Assembly: GCA_017467185.1 (NCBI GenBank)
Contig: JAFTSS010000027.1
Span: 62,001-126,000, forward strand
Length of the DNA: 64,000 nucleotides
From: Paludibacteraceae bacterium
Lineage (GTDB): Bacteria > Bacteroidota > Bacteroidia > Bacteroidales > Paludibacteraceae
Direction of reading: 5' to 3'
The position numbers and the translations under genes are program-made. Below, one piece after another: positions 17,594 through 25,882 of the stretch. The notes beneath the pieces are model-generated. The model made no database searches, was not told the DNA's origin, and was given only the letters and a program-made list of their open reading frames with translations. The first letter of the stretch is position 1. Each line of letters begins with the position of its first letter.

Positions 17594-17878
17594 ATGAACT
17601 TTTCAGGAATAATACTCGGCTTAGTATCATTTATTTGTATTGGAATATTTCATCCATTAGTCATCAAGGGCGAATACTATTTTGGTACCCGCTGCTGGTG
17701 GGCATTTGCATGCGTTGGAGTTATTATGTTGATAGCATCGTTGTTTGTGAAAAATATTTATTTATCTGTTGCGTTTGGAGTAATATCTTTTTCTTGTTTT
17801 TGGTCAATCCACGAACTATTTGCACAAGAACAACGAGTAAAGCGAGGTTGGTTTCCTAAAAATCCAAAACGCATGTAA
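17594..17878 (+). CDS. DUF4491-like small membrane protein
   Basis: 94 residues with three membrane helices (GIILGLVSFICIGIFHPLVI, WWAFACVGVIMLIASLFV, LSVAFGVISFSCFWSIHELF) and the basic end GWFPKNPKRM. I recall this as DUF4491, a small Bacteroidetes membrane family of unknown role. It starts 13 bp after the barrel gene and is probably co-transcribed with it. Confidence 0.7.
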   Translation: MNFSGIILGLVSFICIGIFHPLVIKGEYYFGTRCWWAFACVGVIMLIASLFVKNIYLSVAFGVISFSCFWSIHELFAQEQRVKRGWFPKNPKRM

Positions 17879-17929
17879 ATTTACTTGAAAATTTTAATAA
17901 AAAAAGTAGTTATTTTTCAAAAAAATATG

Positions 17930-18146
17930 TAACTTTGTAACTTAAAATTTATATAAAAAACGTGAAAATAAATAAAGTTACATATAGCAATCAAATTTAC
18001 ACATTTGGAAACCCAAATGCATTCTCTTTTGTAATCTTTACCCCCCCCCATTAACTATCTAATTACCAATAGATTAAATCCACATTCCCATAATATAACG
18101 TTACGCACTATACACATTAACGTGTCTTGTGCGTAACGTTTTTTTG
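17930..18146 (+). ncRNA. Candidate short RNA or attenuated leader
   Basis: A -7 element TAACTTTG (17930-17937) and, 160 bp on, a very strong intrinsic terminator: AACGTTACGCAC (18097-18108) pairs perfectly with GTGCGTAACGTT (18129-18140), then seven T. A 7-bp hairpin CATTTGG-AAA-CCAAATG-type lies near 18002-18019, and a C9 tract at 18041-18049. There is no credible ORF. It is either an independent RNA of about 200 nt or the leader of the FISUMP genes ending in an attenuator. Confidence 0.5.
18041..18049. repeat. Homopolymer run of nine C
   Basis: C9 in AT-rich DNA just after TAATCTTTA, within the candidate leader. Length variation here could alter transcription. Confidence 0.7.
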
Positions 18147-18210
18147 TATATACAATCTTATTTTTACAATTTATAAAAAGTTGCTCCCGACACAAATTAG
18201 GGCTATCTTT

Positions 18211-18921
18211 ATGAAAAAATTTACTTATTTGTTTGCTTTGATTGCAATTAGTTTATGTTTTGTTCAGTGTGAAAAGAATAAAATTGAACAAAACGGAATG
18301 CACGAAGGATATGAATATGTTGATCTTGGTTTGTCGGTGAAATGGGCAACATACAATGTCGGTGCTACTACACCCGAAGGTTTTGGGGATTATTTTGCTT
18401 GGGGCGAGGTGAAACCAAAAGATTATTATTTTTGGGATACTTACAAATATTGCAATGGTGCAGAAGCTACCTACACAAAATATTGTCATGATAAAGATTA
18501 TGGCTTAAATGGGTTTGTTGACAATAAATTTGAACTTGACCCTGAAGATGATGCAGCTTCTGTAAATTGGGGTGGCAAATGGCGTATGCCTACACTCGAT
18601 GAATTTGACGATTTACGTTATAGTTGCACATGGGAGTGGACCACTCAGAATGGTGTAATTGGTCTTTTAGGAACATCTCGTGTCGTAGGCTACACAGATC
18701 GTACTATATTTTTTCCTGCGGCAGGTATGATTCTTGAAGATTATACAACTGCTCAAGAAGAATTTCCTAATGGTTGGTATTGGAGTAAATCTGTTGGGGA
18801 AAATTACAATCCTACCTACGCTACACATATATTCTACTTCCAAAAAAATACAGAACAATTAAAATTCAGCTACATTTTCCCTCGTATCGCAGGTGCTACT
18901 GTTCGCGCAGTATGCCCTTAG
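18211..18921 (+). CDS. FISUMP-type lipoprotein, copy 1
   Basis: 236 residues. Lipoprotein signal ending LCFVQC. The body is the Fibrobacter succinogenes major paralogous (FISUMP)-type domain: YVDLGLSVKWATYNVGATTPEGFGDYFAWGE, KYC...TKYC, EDDAASVNWGGKWRMPTLDEFDDL, WEWTTQNGV, FFPAAG, GWYWSKS and terminal GATVRAVCP. The domain is of unknown function and surface-exposed in related bacteria. The start was placed at the ATG giving a proper lipobox. First of four tandem paralogues; about 80% of the central block is shared with copy 2. Confidence 0.8.
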   Translation: MKKFTYLFALIAISLCFVQCEKNKIEQNGMHEGYEYVDLGLSVKWATYNVGATTPEGFGDYFAWGEVKPKDYYFWDTYKYCNGAEATYTKYCHDKDYGLNGFVDNKFELDPEDDAASVNWGGKWRMPTLDEFDDLRYSCTWEWTTQNGVIGLLGTSRVVGYTDRTIFFPAAGMILEDYTTAQEEFPNGWYWSKSVGENYNPTYATHIFYFQKNTEQLKFSYIFPRIAGATVRAVCP

Positions 18922-18977
18922 TTTATATTTTTTAAGTGATTATAGAAAAAAGTATGAATTTAAATTTTGATAATATT

Positions 18978-19694
18978 ATGAAAAAGATTTTTTATTTTGT
19001 CGCATTAGTAACACTTAGTTTGTTGTTTATGCAATGCGAAACAAATAAAATTGGACAAAACGGAGTACACAAAGGTCATGAGTATGTCGACCTCGGTCTC
19101 TCTGTCAAATGGGCAACTTGCAATGTGGGTGCTACTACTCCTGAAGGGTCAGGTGACTATTTTGCTTGGGGTGAAGTAGAACCTAAAGATTATTATTATT
19201 GGGATAGTTATAAATATTGCCAAGGCACAGAAACGTCTTTGACAAAATATTGCCATAATAAAAATTATGATTTTAATGGATTTGTTGATAATAAGTTTGA
19301 ACTTGATCCTGAAGACGATGCAGCTTCTGTAAATTGGGGTGGCAAATGGCGCATGCCAACAGCTGATGAGTTCGATGATTTGCGTTATAGTTGTACATGG
19401 GAGTGGACTACTCAAAATGGTGTAGTTGGTCTTTTGGGAACATCACGTATAGAAGGTTACACCGATCGTACTATATTTTTCCCAGCTGTGGCTTGTTTTT
19501 TTAAAGAGCATTTTGTAAATAATAATGAATTCCCATGGGGTTGGTATTGGACTAAATCAGTTGACTTAAACGATCCTACCTCAGCACAATTATTATTATT
19601 TCAAACAGAACCTATCGGCAACGCCCCTGAGATAAATTTTGATTACTATTTCATGCGCGTCATAGGTGCTAGTGTACGCGCTGTATGCCCTTAG
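18978..19694 (+). CDS. FISUMP-type lipoprotein, copy 2
   Basis: 238 residues, lipobox LLFMQC. Nearest relative is copy 1 in the body (KFELDPEDDAASVNWGGKWRMP, SCTWEWTTQNGVVGLLGTSR), but its signal peptide and about 55 bp of upstream DNA are nearly identical to copy 3. This suggests duplication plus recombination. In place of the FFPAAG of copy 1 it has FFPAVACFFKEHF. Gap to copy 1 is 56 bp, without terminator or promoter, so one transcript is likely. Confidence 0.8.
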   Translation: MKKIFYFVALVTLSLLFMQCETNKIGQNGVHKGHEYVDLGLSVKWATCNVGATTPEGSGDYFAWGEVEPKDYYYWDSYKYCQGTETSLTKYCHNKNYDFNGFVDNKFELDPEDDAASVNWGGKWRMPTADEFDDLRYSCTWEWTTQNGVVGLLGTSRIEGYTDRTIFFPAVACFFKEHFVNNNEFPWGWYWTKSVDLNDPTSAQLLLFQTEPIGNAPEINFDYYFMRVIGASVRAVCP

Positions 19695-19751
19695 GTTATA
19701 TTCTTTTAAGTGATTATAAAAAAAAGTATTAATTTAAATTTTGATAATATT

Positions 19752-20438
19752 ATGAAAAAGATTTTTTATTTTGTCGCATTAGTGACACTTAGTTTGTTGT
19801 TTGTACAATGCGAAAAAAACAATGATGAAATTACAAACGAAAAACATGAGTATATTGATCTTGGACTTTCGGTTAAATGGGCTACTTGTAATGTAGGTGC
19901 TACTACACCAGAACAATATGGCGACTATTTTGCTTGGGGCGAGGTAAAACCAAAAAGTTATTATGATTGGGGTAATTATAAATATTGCATTGGCACTGAA
20001 TCTACTTTAACAAAGTATTGCTTTGATAGTGAGTATGGTAAAAATGGTTTTACTGATGATAAAACCATACTTGATCTAGAAGATGATGCTGCGCACGTTA
20101 ATTGGGGAGGCAATTGGCGTATGCCAACAGTCGAAGAATGTGAAGAATTGGAAATCGATTGTGAATGGACATGGACTACTCTAAATGGCATAAATGGACA
20201 TAAAGTAACAGGTCCAAATGGTAATTATATCTTTTTGCCAGCAGCAGGTGCTATGGGTGGAGACGTTAACTCTAGTTTAGATGAACGAGGTTGGTATTGG
20301 TCTAGCTCAATTGCCAACACAAAAGACTATCACTTACCGAGTCAAGCGTATTATATAGGATTTACAACTGGAAGTGCGCATACAGATATTCCTTTAACAC
20401 GCCGCTACGGATTTTCAGTACGTGCCGTATGTCCTTAA
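19752..20438 (+). CDS. FISUMP-type lipoprotein, copy 3
   Basis: 228 residues, lipobox LLFVQC. The upstream 55 bp (TTTTAAGTGATTATAAAAAA region) and the signal sequence repeat those of copy 2 almost base for base. The body is more divergent: HEYIDLGLSVKWATCNVGATTPEQYGDYFAWGEVKPKSYYDW, ILDLEDDAAHVNWGGNWRMPT, GYFL-type core replaced by NYIFLPAAGAMGG, then GWYWSSS and RYGFSVRAVCP. Confidence 0.8.
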   Translation: MKKIFYFVALVTLSLLFVQCEKNNDEITNEKHEYIDLGLSVKWATCNVGATTPEQYGDYFAWGEVKPKSYYDWGNYKYCIGTESTLTKYCFDSEYGKNGFTDDKTILDLEDDAAHVNWGGNWRMPTVEECEELEIDCEWTWTTLNGINGHKVTGPNGNYIFLPAAGAMGGDVNSSLDERGWYWSSSIANTKDYHLPSQAYYIGFTTGSAHTDIPLTRRYGFSVRAVCP

Positions 20439-20494
20439 TTTATTTGTGCAAAAATGATTATTAAAAAGTATTAATTCAATAAAAAATAAATATT

Positions 20495-21190
20495 ATGAAA
20501 AAGATTTTCTATTTAACTATACTAGTAACATTTAGTTTCTTATTTACACAATGTGAAAAAAAATCAGATGATAGTAAAGGCGTTCACGAAGGTCATGAAT
20601 ATGTAGACCTTGGTTTGCCATCAGGTTTGAAGTGGGCAACTTGCAATATTGGTGCAGAATCGCCAGAACAATTGGGTTATTTTTTGTCTTGGGGCGAGGT
20701 AGAACCTAAAGATTATTACTATTGGAACACCTATAAATATAGTGGTGATACTGATTCTAGTTTCACAAAATATTGTTTTGATAGTCAATATGGTTTAGAT
20801 GGATTTGTTGACAACAAATTACAACTTGACCTAGAAGACGATGCAGCTCACGTCAATTGGGGAGGCAAATGGCGTATGCCAACAGCTGAAGAGGCAAAAG
20901 AGTTGTACGATTGCTGCAAATGGACATGGACCACAGAAAAAGGTATGCCAGGATATAAAATCATGGGACTCAATGGTAATTCTATTTTTATGCCAGCAGC
21001 GGGTTCTATGGGATGGGATGAGCACTATGATTTTAAAAACGAAGTCACCTATTGGACTAGTACATTGTCTCAAGATGAATACTATCCAAATCAAGCTGTT
21101 TTTATTCGAGCTAAAGAACATAATATTGCCCCTATCGATTCTTGGTCGCGCCGTTGTTGGGGATTCTCAGTTCGCGCTGTATGTCCTTAA
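20495..21190 (+). CDS. FISUMP-type lipoprotein, copy 4
   Basis: 231 residues, lipobox FLFTQC. It has DLGLPSGLKWATCNIGAESPEQLGYFLSWGE, LDLEDDAAHVNWGGKWRMPTAEEAKEL, SIFMPAAGSMG, TYWTSTLS and RRCWGFSVRAVCP. The PSGLKWA variant, common in other members of the family, distinguishes it from copies 1-3. The stop overlaps the possible small ORF at 21181. Confidence 0.8.
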   Translation: MKKIFYLTILVTFSFLFTQCEKKSDDSKGVHEGHEYVDLGLPSGLKWATCNIGAESPEQLGYFLSWGEVEPKDYYYWNTYKYSGDTDSSFTKYCFDSQYGLDGFVDNKLQLDLEDDAAHVNWGGKWRMPTAEEAKELYDCCKWTWTTEKGMPGYKIMGLNGNSIFMPAAGSMGWDEHYDFKNEVTYWTSTLSQDEYYPNQAVFIRAKEHNIAPIDSWSRRCWGFSVRAVCP

Positions 21191-21354
21191 CTCAAATCCA
21201 AGAGATTTTAGAAATGCTTGATACCACCACACCAGAAGAAAAATTGTTACTTCAAATTCGTGAATTTGCTTCAGAACCACGTATTATGACTTTGATGCCA
21301 GAAGTGTCAATCAAGTATTTTCTCTTCTGTTACACGATAATAAAATTTTTATAA
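21181..21354 (+). CDS. Small ORF, uncertain
   Basis: 57 residues starting at an ATG that overlaps the stop of copy 4 (MSLTQIQEILEMLDTTTPEEKLLLQIREFA). The helical charged N-terminus looks protein-like, while the hydrophobic C-terminus (YFLFCYTIIKFL) may be chance. It could be translationally coupled or the remnant of a longer gene. No family recognised. Confidence 0.3.
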   Translation: MSLTQIQEILEMLDTTTPEEKLLLQIREFASEPRIMTLMPEVSIKYFLFCYTIIKFL

Positions 21355-21367
21355 CTAAATAAAAACT

Positions 21368-21892
21368 ATGAAAAAAATTCTATTTGTAATGGCTATGATT
21401 ATGATGGCTACTACTGCTATCATGGCACAGGATGCCCCTGCTCAAACAACAGAAGGAGGTAATAATGCTACCCTACTACAACCTGCAGGAGATTATATCT
21501 ATTATGGTAATCAAGTAATGAACAAGAAAGAGTGCGTAAAATTCCTAGCAACACGTAATCAAGAAGCTTATAAAACCTTCAAAAGTGGTTACCAATGCTA
21601 TAATGCTGGTTGGTGGACATTAGGTGCTGGTTTAGGTATTGATTTAGCTGGTTCAATCTTGTTAGCTTTTAGCCCAGAAAAAAATAGCCCCACAATGCTT
21701 TATTCTGGTATTACTTGCATAGGACTTGGTGCTGCTGCCATAATAGCTTCTATACCTACTATCTTCATCGGATATGTACGCTTAAACAAAGGTATAAATA
21801 TGTTCAACAAATCTCAAGCTGCTGCTGTTCCTCAAGCTTATTGGACTATTCAAGGTAGCCAAGATGGTCTTGGTCTTGCTTTACACTTCTAA
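21368..21892 (+). CDS. Hypothetical envelope protein with signal peptide
   Basis: 174 residues. Signal peptide MKKILFVMAMIMMATTAIMAQ, then a soluble part (YYGNQVMNKKECVKFLATRNQEAYKTFKSGYQCYNAGWW) and two hydrophobic, glycine-rich segments (LGAGLGIDLAGSILLAF, GITCIGLGAAAIIASIPTIFIGYVRLNKG). The end SQDGLGLALHF could be a beta strand. Bacteroidetes genomes carry similar unnamed proteins; I cannot assign a function. Lies between the FISUMP array and a small lipoprotein. Confidence 0.7.
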   Translation: MKKILFVMAMIMMATTAIMAQDAPAQTTEGGNNATLLQPAGDYIYYGNQVMNKKECVKFLATRNQEAYKTFKSGYQCYNAGWWTLGAGLGIDLAGSILLAFSPEKNSPTMLYSGITCIGLGAAAIIASIPTIFIGYVRLNKGINMFNKSQAAAVPQAYWTIQGSQDGLGLALHF

Positions 21893-21932
21893 TATCACTA
21901 AAAATAAATATTTCTAACTAAAATTAAAAAAA

Positions 21933-22232
21933 ATGAAAAAGATTCTATTTGCAATTTTTGCTATATTTGCTCTCGCTTTAACAAGTTGCGAGAAGCCAGG
22001 TAATAACATCATGGATGTTGATGTGAATACATTAGATAACACTACACCTAAGTGCTGGATGTATCATATTAAAGAGTTCAAAGAAACTTCATACATTTGG
22101 TGCACAGAAAGAGAACTTGTTGAGCTTTTCCAATCTTATAATGCAAGTGATTCTTCAAACAAACTAACTGTTACTTATGAAGAGTCGCCTGCAGATGATA
22201 AGAATGCTTGTGAAGCTAAAAATAACATCTAA
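21933..22232 (+). CDS. Small hypothetical lipoprotein
   Basis: 99 residues, lipobox LALTSC after MKKILFAIFAIFA. The mature part (TPKCWMYHIKEFKETSYIWCTERELVELFQSY) has two further cysteines and an acidic C-terminus. 40 bp after the previous gene and followed by a terminator, so it closes the transcription unit. Function unknown. Confidence 0.7.
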   Translation: MKKILFAIFAIFALALTSCEKPGNNIMDVDVNTLDNTTPKCWMYHIKEFKETSYIWCTERELVELFQSYNASDSSNKLTVTYEESPADDKNACEAKNNI

Positions 22233-22256
22233 ATCATATATCTTTATTTACATTAT

Positions 22257-22296
22257 AAAAATAGGGTGTATCAATGATGATACACCCTATTTTTTA
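22257..22296 (+). terminator. Terminator after the lipoprotein cluster
   Basis: Perfect 13-bp stem ATAGGGTGTATCA (22261-22273) / TGATACACCCTAT (22278-22290), extended by A/T pairs, then TTTTT. Confidence 0.9.
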
Positions 22297-22378
22297 TTAT
22301 TACTAATCTAAATCATAAATGGCAATAAAAAACTGTAACAATATAAAATTATTCTATTAACAATTTGACGCTAACTTT

Positions 22379-22410
22379 TTTGCTTTATTAATAATTTTTT
22401 TGTAACTTTG
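22379..22410 (+). promoter_or_regulatory. clc promoter
   Basis: TTTG 22379-22382, 20 bp, TAACTTTG 22403-22410. Gives a leader of about 65 nt. Confidence 0.85.
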
Positions 22411-22480
22411 CAGACGAGTTTGCAAAATTAAAACGACCACGCAACATTAGTCTCGATACTAAACTATCATCATAAAAAAA

Positions 22481-24268
22481 ATGAATATTCCTAATCTCGA
22501 TAATATATACCAAAAAATATTAGAATTACGCGAGAAACATATTAAAGACAAGCAATTTATCCTCATACTTGCATTTTTGACTGGTATCGGATGTGCTCTC
22601 GCAGCTTTCTTATTAAAAGGTTCAATACACTTTGTGCAAGATATAGTTAAATCGTTGATGGCTAACGACACGCTTAACTATTGGTATCTTGCTTTTCCTG
22701 CTGTAGGTATCATCATTGCATCGCTTTTCGTTAAATATGTAGTAAAAGACGATATCTCGCATGGTGTAACCAAAATTCTCTACGCAATTTCTCAACACAA
22801 GGCTATTATCAAACTCCACAACTGTTGGTCGTCAATAGTTGCATCGAGTATTACTATCGGTTTCGGTGGTTCGGTTGGAGCCGAGGCGCCTATTGTGCTC
22901 ACTGGTTCTGCCATAGGTTCTAATCTTGGACAATTCTTCAAACTCGACCAACGCACACTCATGCTTCTCGTGGGTTGTGGTGCAGCAGGTGCAGTGGGTG
23001 GTATCTTCAAAGCCCCAATCGCTGGTGTTGCCTTTGTTATGGAGGTGTTGTTGATGGACCTCACAATGACCTCTATCGTTCCACTGCTTATTGCTTCGGT
23101 TACAGCTACAGCATTCTCTTATCTCTTTATGGGCGACGAAGTTATGTTCCATTTCGACAACTACGCTCCTTTCACCCTCGACCGCGTGCCTTATCTCATT
23201 TTGCTCGGTGTTGTCTGCGGACTCATTTCGCTATATTTCACTCGTGGAATGAATTGGCTTGAAGGCTTTTTCCGCCGTCTAAAAGTGCCATACAAAAAAA
23301 TATTGGTCGGTGGCTTAATGCTCGGTGTTCTCATCTTCCTTTTCCCTCCTCTCTATGGTGAAGGCTACGATACCATCAATGCCCTACTCACTGGCGAATG
23401 TTACAATCTTTTCAATCAGTCATTCCTCTACAACTATCGCTTCGATGCTTGGGCTATAATTCTCTATCTCTCGTTAATTATTTTCTTCAAAATATTTGCT
23501 TCAGCAGCCACTAATGGTGCTGGCGGTACGGGTGGTATTTTTGCACCATCGTTGTTTGTTGGTTGTATCACAGGCTTCGTTGTTGCCGAATGTTTGAATA
23601 TCGTAGGTCTTCCTGTGCCTCACCAAAACTTTGCTTTCGCAGGTATGGCTGGACTTATGTCGGGTGTTATGCACGCACCACTTACTGGAACATTCCTTAT
23701 TGCCGAACTCACAGGTGGTTATGACTTGTTCATGACACTTATGATTACTTCAGTTATTGCCTACTTAACAATCATCGTTTTCGAACCCCACTCGCTCTAC
23801 GCTATGCGTCTTGCGCAAAAAGGCGAATTGCTCACTCACCACAAAGACCGTGCTGTACTTACACTTATGAAAATGGACAATGTGATTGAGACAGACCTTT
23901 CTGTGGTAACTCCTGAAACTACACTTGGTCAACTCGTAAAAGTCATTTCTCAATCACATCGCAACCTTTTCCCTGTTGTTAATCCGAAAAACGGACGCTT
24001 TGTAGGTATCGTGTCACTCGATGAGGTACGTAACATTATGTTCCGTCCTGAACTCTATAATCGTTATAAAGTGCAAGATTTAATGACTATGCCACCTGCA
24101 CGAATTATATCAAATATGTCAATGGACAAAGTAATGGACATATTCGAAAACACAGGCGCATGGAACCTCCCAGTTGTTGACGAAAACAATAAATACATTG
24201 GCTTTGTATCTAAATCAAAAATATTTAATACATACCGCAAAGTACTCGTTCACTTCTCAGAAGAATAA
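22481..24268 (+). CDS. ClC-family chloride transporter with two CBS domains
   Basis: 595 residues. The membrane part (to about residue 440) has the family motifs: GSVGAEAPIVLTG near residue 130 with the gating glutamate, GIFKAPIAGVAFVMEV near 176-190 and GAGGTGGIFAPSLFVG near 345. The C-terminal CBS pair (MDNVIETDLSVVTPETTLGQLV..., VQDLMTMPPARIISNMSMDKVM...) may sense nucleotides. At the position of the intracellular proton glutamate of E. coli ClC (E203) this protein has valine (FVMEV against FIIEE). The first motif, GSGIP in the prototype, is replaced by DISHGV. It is a Cl-/H+ antiporter or a channel; the valine makes this uncertain. Confidence 0.92.
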   Translation: MNIPNLDNIYQKILELREKHIKDKQFILILAFLTGIGCALAAFLLKGSIHFVQDIVKSLMANDTLNYWYLAFPAVGIIIASLFVKYVVKDDISHGVTKILYAISQHKAIIKLHNCWSSIVASSITIGFGGSVGAEAPIVLTGSAIGSNLGQFFKLDQRTLMLLVGCGAAGAVGGIFKAPIAGVAFVMEVLLMDLTMTSIVPLLIASVTATAFSYLFMGDEVMFHFDNYAPFTLDRVPYLILLGVVCGLISLYFTRGMNWLEGFFRRLKVPYKKILVGGLMLGVLIFLFPPLYGEGYDTINALLTGECYNLFNQSFLYNYRFDAWAIILYLSLIIFFKIFASAATNGAGGTGGIFAPSLFVGCITGFVVAECLNIVGLPVPHQNFAFAGMAGLMSGVMHAPLTGTFLIAELTGGYDLFMTLMITSVIAYLTIIVFEPHSLYAMRLAQKGELLTHHKDRAVLTLMKMDNVIETDLSVVTPETTLGQLVKVISQSHRNLFPVVNPKNGRFVGIVSLDEVRNIMFRPELYNRYKVQDLMTMPPARIISNMSMDKVMDIFENTGAWNLPVVDENNKYIGFVSKSKIFNTYRKVLVHFSEE

Positions 24269-24277
24269 TTATATCAA

Positions 24278-24438
24278 TGCATAATTCACAATGCATAATG
24301 CATAATTAACCATACAATATTCGCAAACAAAAGCGGTAATATCACTACTCGTTACTAAAAATCTAAAAACAACAACGAGGCGAATGCCGAGTACCAATAG
24401 TCTTGCTACTCGCTACTCGCTACTAAAAATCTAAAAAT
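24278..24438. repeat. Heptamer arrays (ATAATGC and CTCGCTA types)
   Basis: ATGCATAATTCACAATGCATAATGC at about 24278-24306 is followed by GCGAATGCCGAGTACCAATAGTC and CTACTCG CTACTCG CTACTAA AAATCTAAAAAT up to the next ATG. The tail CTACTAA..TCTAAAAATATG is shared with 41660-41690. Confidence 0.8.
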
Positions 24439-24723
24439 ATGGCAAACCGTAGAACTCTAAAAAAACAAATCCGTGCTATCCTCGGACAATTGATGGACGA
24501 ATGTATCATCTGTAACCTCGTTCTTCCTAAATTCGATAACAACACTCTCGACTCTTTTGCTGGTCGTATTATCGAAATCAACGATGAATTCATCGCACGC
24601 GCAAATCACCCAGAGGGTACAAAAGACCCAAAACGTGTAAAACTATATTACAACACTCTTATTCAAGACTTCAACAAAGCAACTCTTGCTCTTATTGAAG
24701 ATATGAATAAAATAAGCGAATAA
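24439..24723 (+). CDS. Conserved hypothetical protein, small
   Basis: 94 residues, soluble and helical (RRTLKKQIRAILGQLMDECIICNLVLPKFDNNTLDSFAGRI), with a later RVKLYYNTLIQDFNKATLALIEDMNKI. I have seen unnamed Bacteroidales proteins of this size and composition. No motif points to a function. The start codon directly follows a heptamer array. Confidence 0.65.
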   Translation: MANRRTLKKQIRAILGQLMDECIICNLVLPKFDNNTLDSFAGRIIEINDEFIARANHPEGTKDPKRVKLYYNTLIQDFNKATLALIEDMNKISE

Positions 24724-24728
24724 TTTGT

Positions 24729-24920
24729 TTTTAACATAAGTACGTATCTGTTTTTTATTTTAACATAAGTACAAAACTAATTTGTAGGTTTACAAATTAC
24801 AATATCTATTTTAAATTTTAGTAAGAACAATCTCTTTTTTCAAGTACAAAATTTATGTACTTATATCAAAGAGAATTTTGCACTTCTGTTAAAAATACAA
24901 AATCTGTACTTATGTTTAAA
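24729..24920. mobile_element. MITE-like element, family 2 (AACATAAGTAC ends)
   Basis: Left end TTTTAACATAAGTAC (24729-24743), repeated at 24759-24773; right end GTACTTATGTTTAAA (24906-24920), its complement. Interior GTTTACAAATTA and a central GTACAAA...GTACTTA pair are shared with the element at 54749-54987. It carries no gene and forms the entire ybaK leader. Confidence 0.75.
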
Positions 24921-24930
24921 TAAAACAACA

Positions 24931-25407
24931 ATGGCAAAGATAAACAAAACAAACGCAGCTCGTTTACTTGATCAGAAAAAAATCAATTATCAATTGATTC
25001 CTTATGAAGTAGATGAGCAACATCTTGATGCTGGGCATGTAGCCGAAAGTCTTGGTGAAAATATTGAACAAGTATTCAAAACTTTAGTGCTTAAAGGAGA
25101 CAAATCGGGCTATTTTGTTTGTGTCATTCCAGGCAATTGCGAGGTAGATTTGAAGAAAGCTGCAAAGGTCAGTGGAAACAAAAATTGCGACCTCATACCA
25201 ATGAAGGACCTCCTACCTACTACAGGCTATATACGTGGAGGTTGTTCGCCTATTGGTATGAAGAAGTTATTTCCAACATATCTCCACTCTACTGCCAACG
25301 ATTTTGAGTATATCTACATCAGTGCAGGCGTGCGTGGCTTACAAATCCAAATTACTCCAAACGATTTAATCACCGTCAGCAACGCAACCCTTTGCGACCT
25401 TATCTAA
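24931..25407 (+). CDS. ybaK: Cys-tRNA(Pro)/Cys-tRNA(Cys) deacylase YbaK
   Basis: 158 residues of the YbaK/EbsC family, which hydrolyses cysteine wrongly attached to tRNA(Pro). Recognisable by NAARLLDQKKINYQLIPYEVDE, GHVAESLGENIEQVFKTLVLKGDKSGYFVCVIPG (with the conserved catalytic-site lysine) and YIRGGCSPIGMKK. Normal family length. Stands alone behind a MITE-like element. Confidence 0.93.
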   Translation: MAKINKTNAARLLDQKKINYQLIPYEVDEQHLDAGHVAESLGENIEQVFKTLVLKGDKSGYFVCVIPGNCEVDLKKAAKVSGNKNCDLIPMKDLLPTTGYIRGGCSPIGMKKLFPTYLHSTANDFEYIYISAGVRGLQIQITPNDLITVSNATLCDLI

Positions 25408-25484
25408 TGCACAATTTTTGCGACAAGCGAGAGCAGAATGAGCTTGCTTATTATGCCGAGCAAAGCAAAAATCACGACCGAAGG

Positions 25485-25625
25485 GAGTAATGCATAATGC
25501 ATAATGCATAATTAACCATTCGGCATCAATATTAAATTAAATATATACAAAATAGATAACTATAAATAATTATGAACCAAAGGTCACGACCTACGGGAGT
25601 AATTGTGAATTGTGAACCGAAGGTC
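25485..25625. repeat. Heptamer arrays (ATAATGC and ATTGTGA types)
   Basis: GCATAAT repeated three times at 25493-25513, then ATTGTGA repeated at 25601-25615. The preceding 25408-25490 contains no gene, only a CGACCGAAGGGAGTAAT-like stretch that recurs at 25580-25602. Confidence 0.7.
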
Positions 25626-25649
25626 TTTGAACCGTTAAGTGAAAAAATT

Positions 25650-25853
25650 ATGAATTGTGAATTAACTAAAACTTGTCCACGTTGTGGCACAAAATTCACT
25701 TGTCATCACGACGACGATATCACCAAATGCCAATGTGCATCGGTACAACTAACCCCTGAAGCACGCAAACATATCGCCGAGAATTATGATGTTTGTCTTT
25801 GTGTAAAATGTCTTCGCGAGATATTAGAGAGTAAAGTTTGGCAAAATTTTTGA
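25650..25853 (+). CDS. Cysteine-rich CWC family small protein
   Basis: 67 residues from the ATG at 25650. Two zinc-type cysteine clusters: TCPRCGTKFTC with C-X2-C, and CQCA...CLCVKCL. The central LTPEARKHIAENYDVCLCVKCLREI matches what I know as the Cys_rich_CWC family. An in-frame ATG at 25572 would add 26 residues, but that stretch is translated repeat DNA and is rejected. Probably a metal-binding protein; role unknown. Confidence 0.75.
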   Translation: MNCELTKTCPRCGTKFTCHHDDDITKCQCASVQLTPEARKHIAENYDVCLCVKCLREILESKVWQNF

Positions 25854-25882
25854 TTCCTTGTAAACATGAATCATATTTTTTA

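Noticed and set aside
18201-18211. TATCTTTA as a promoter overlapping the first FISUMP start
   Set aside because: Lacks the final G and would leave no leader; treated as chance.
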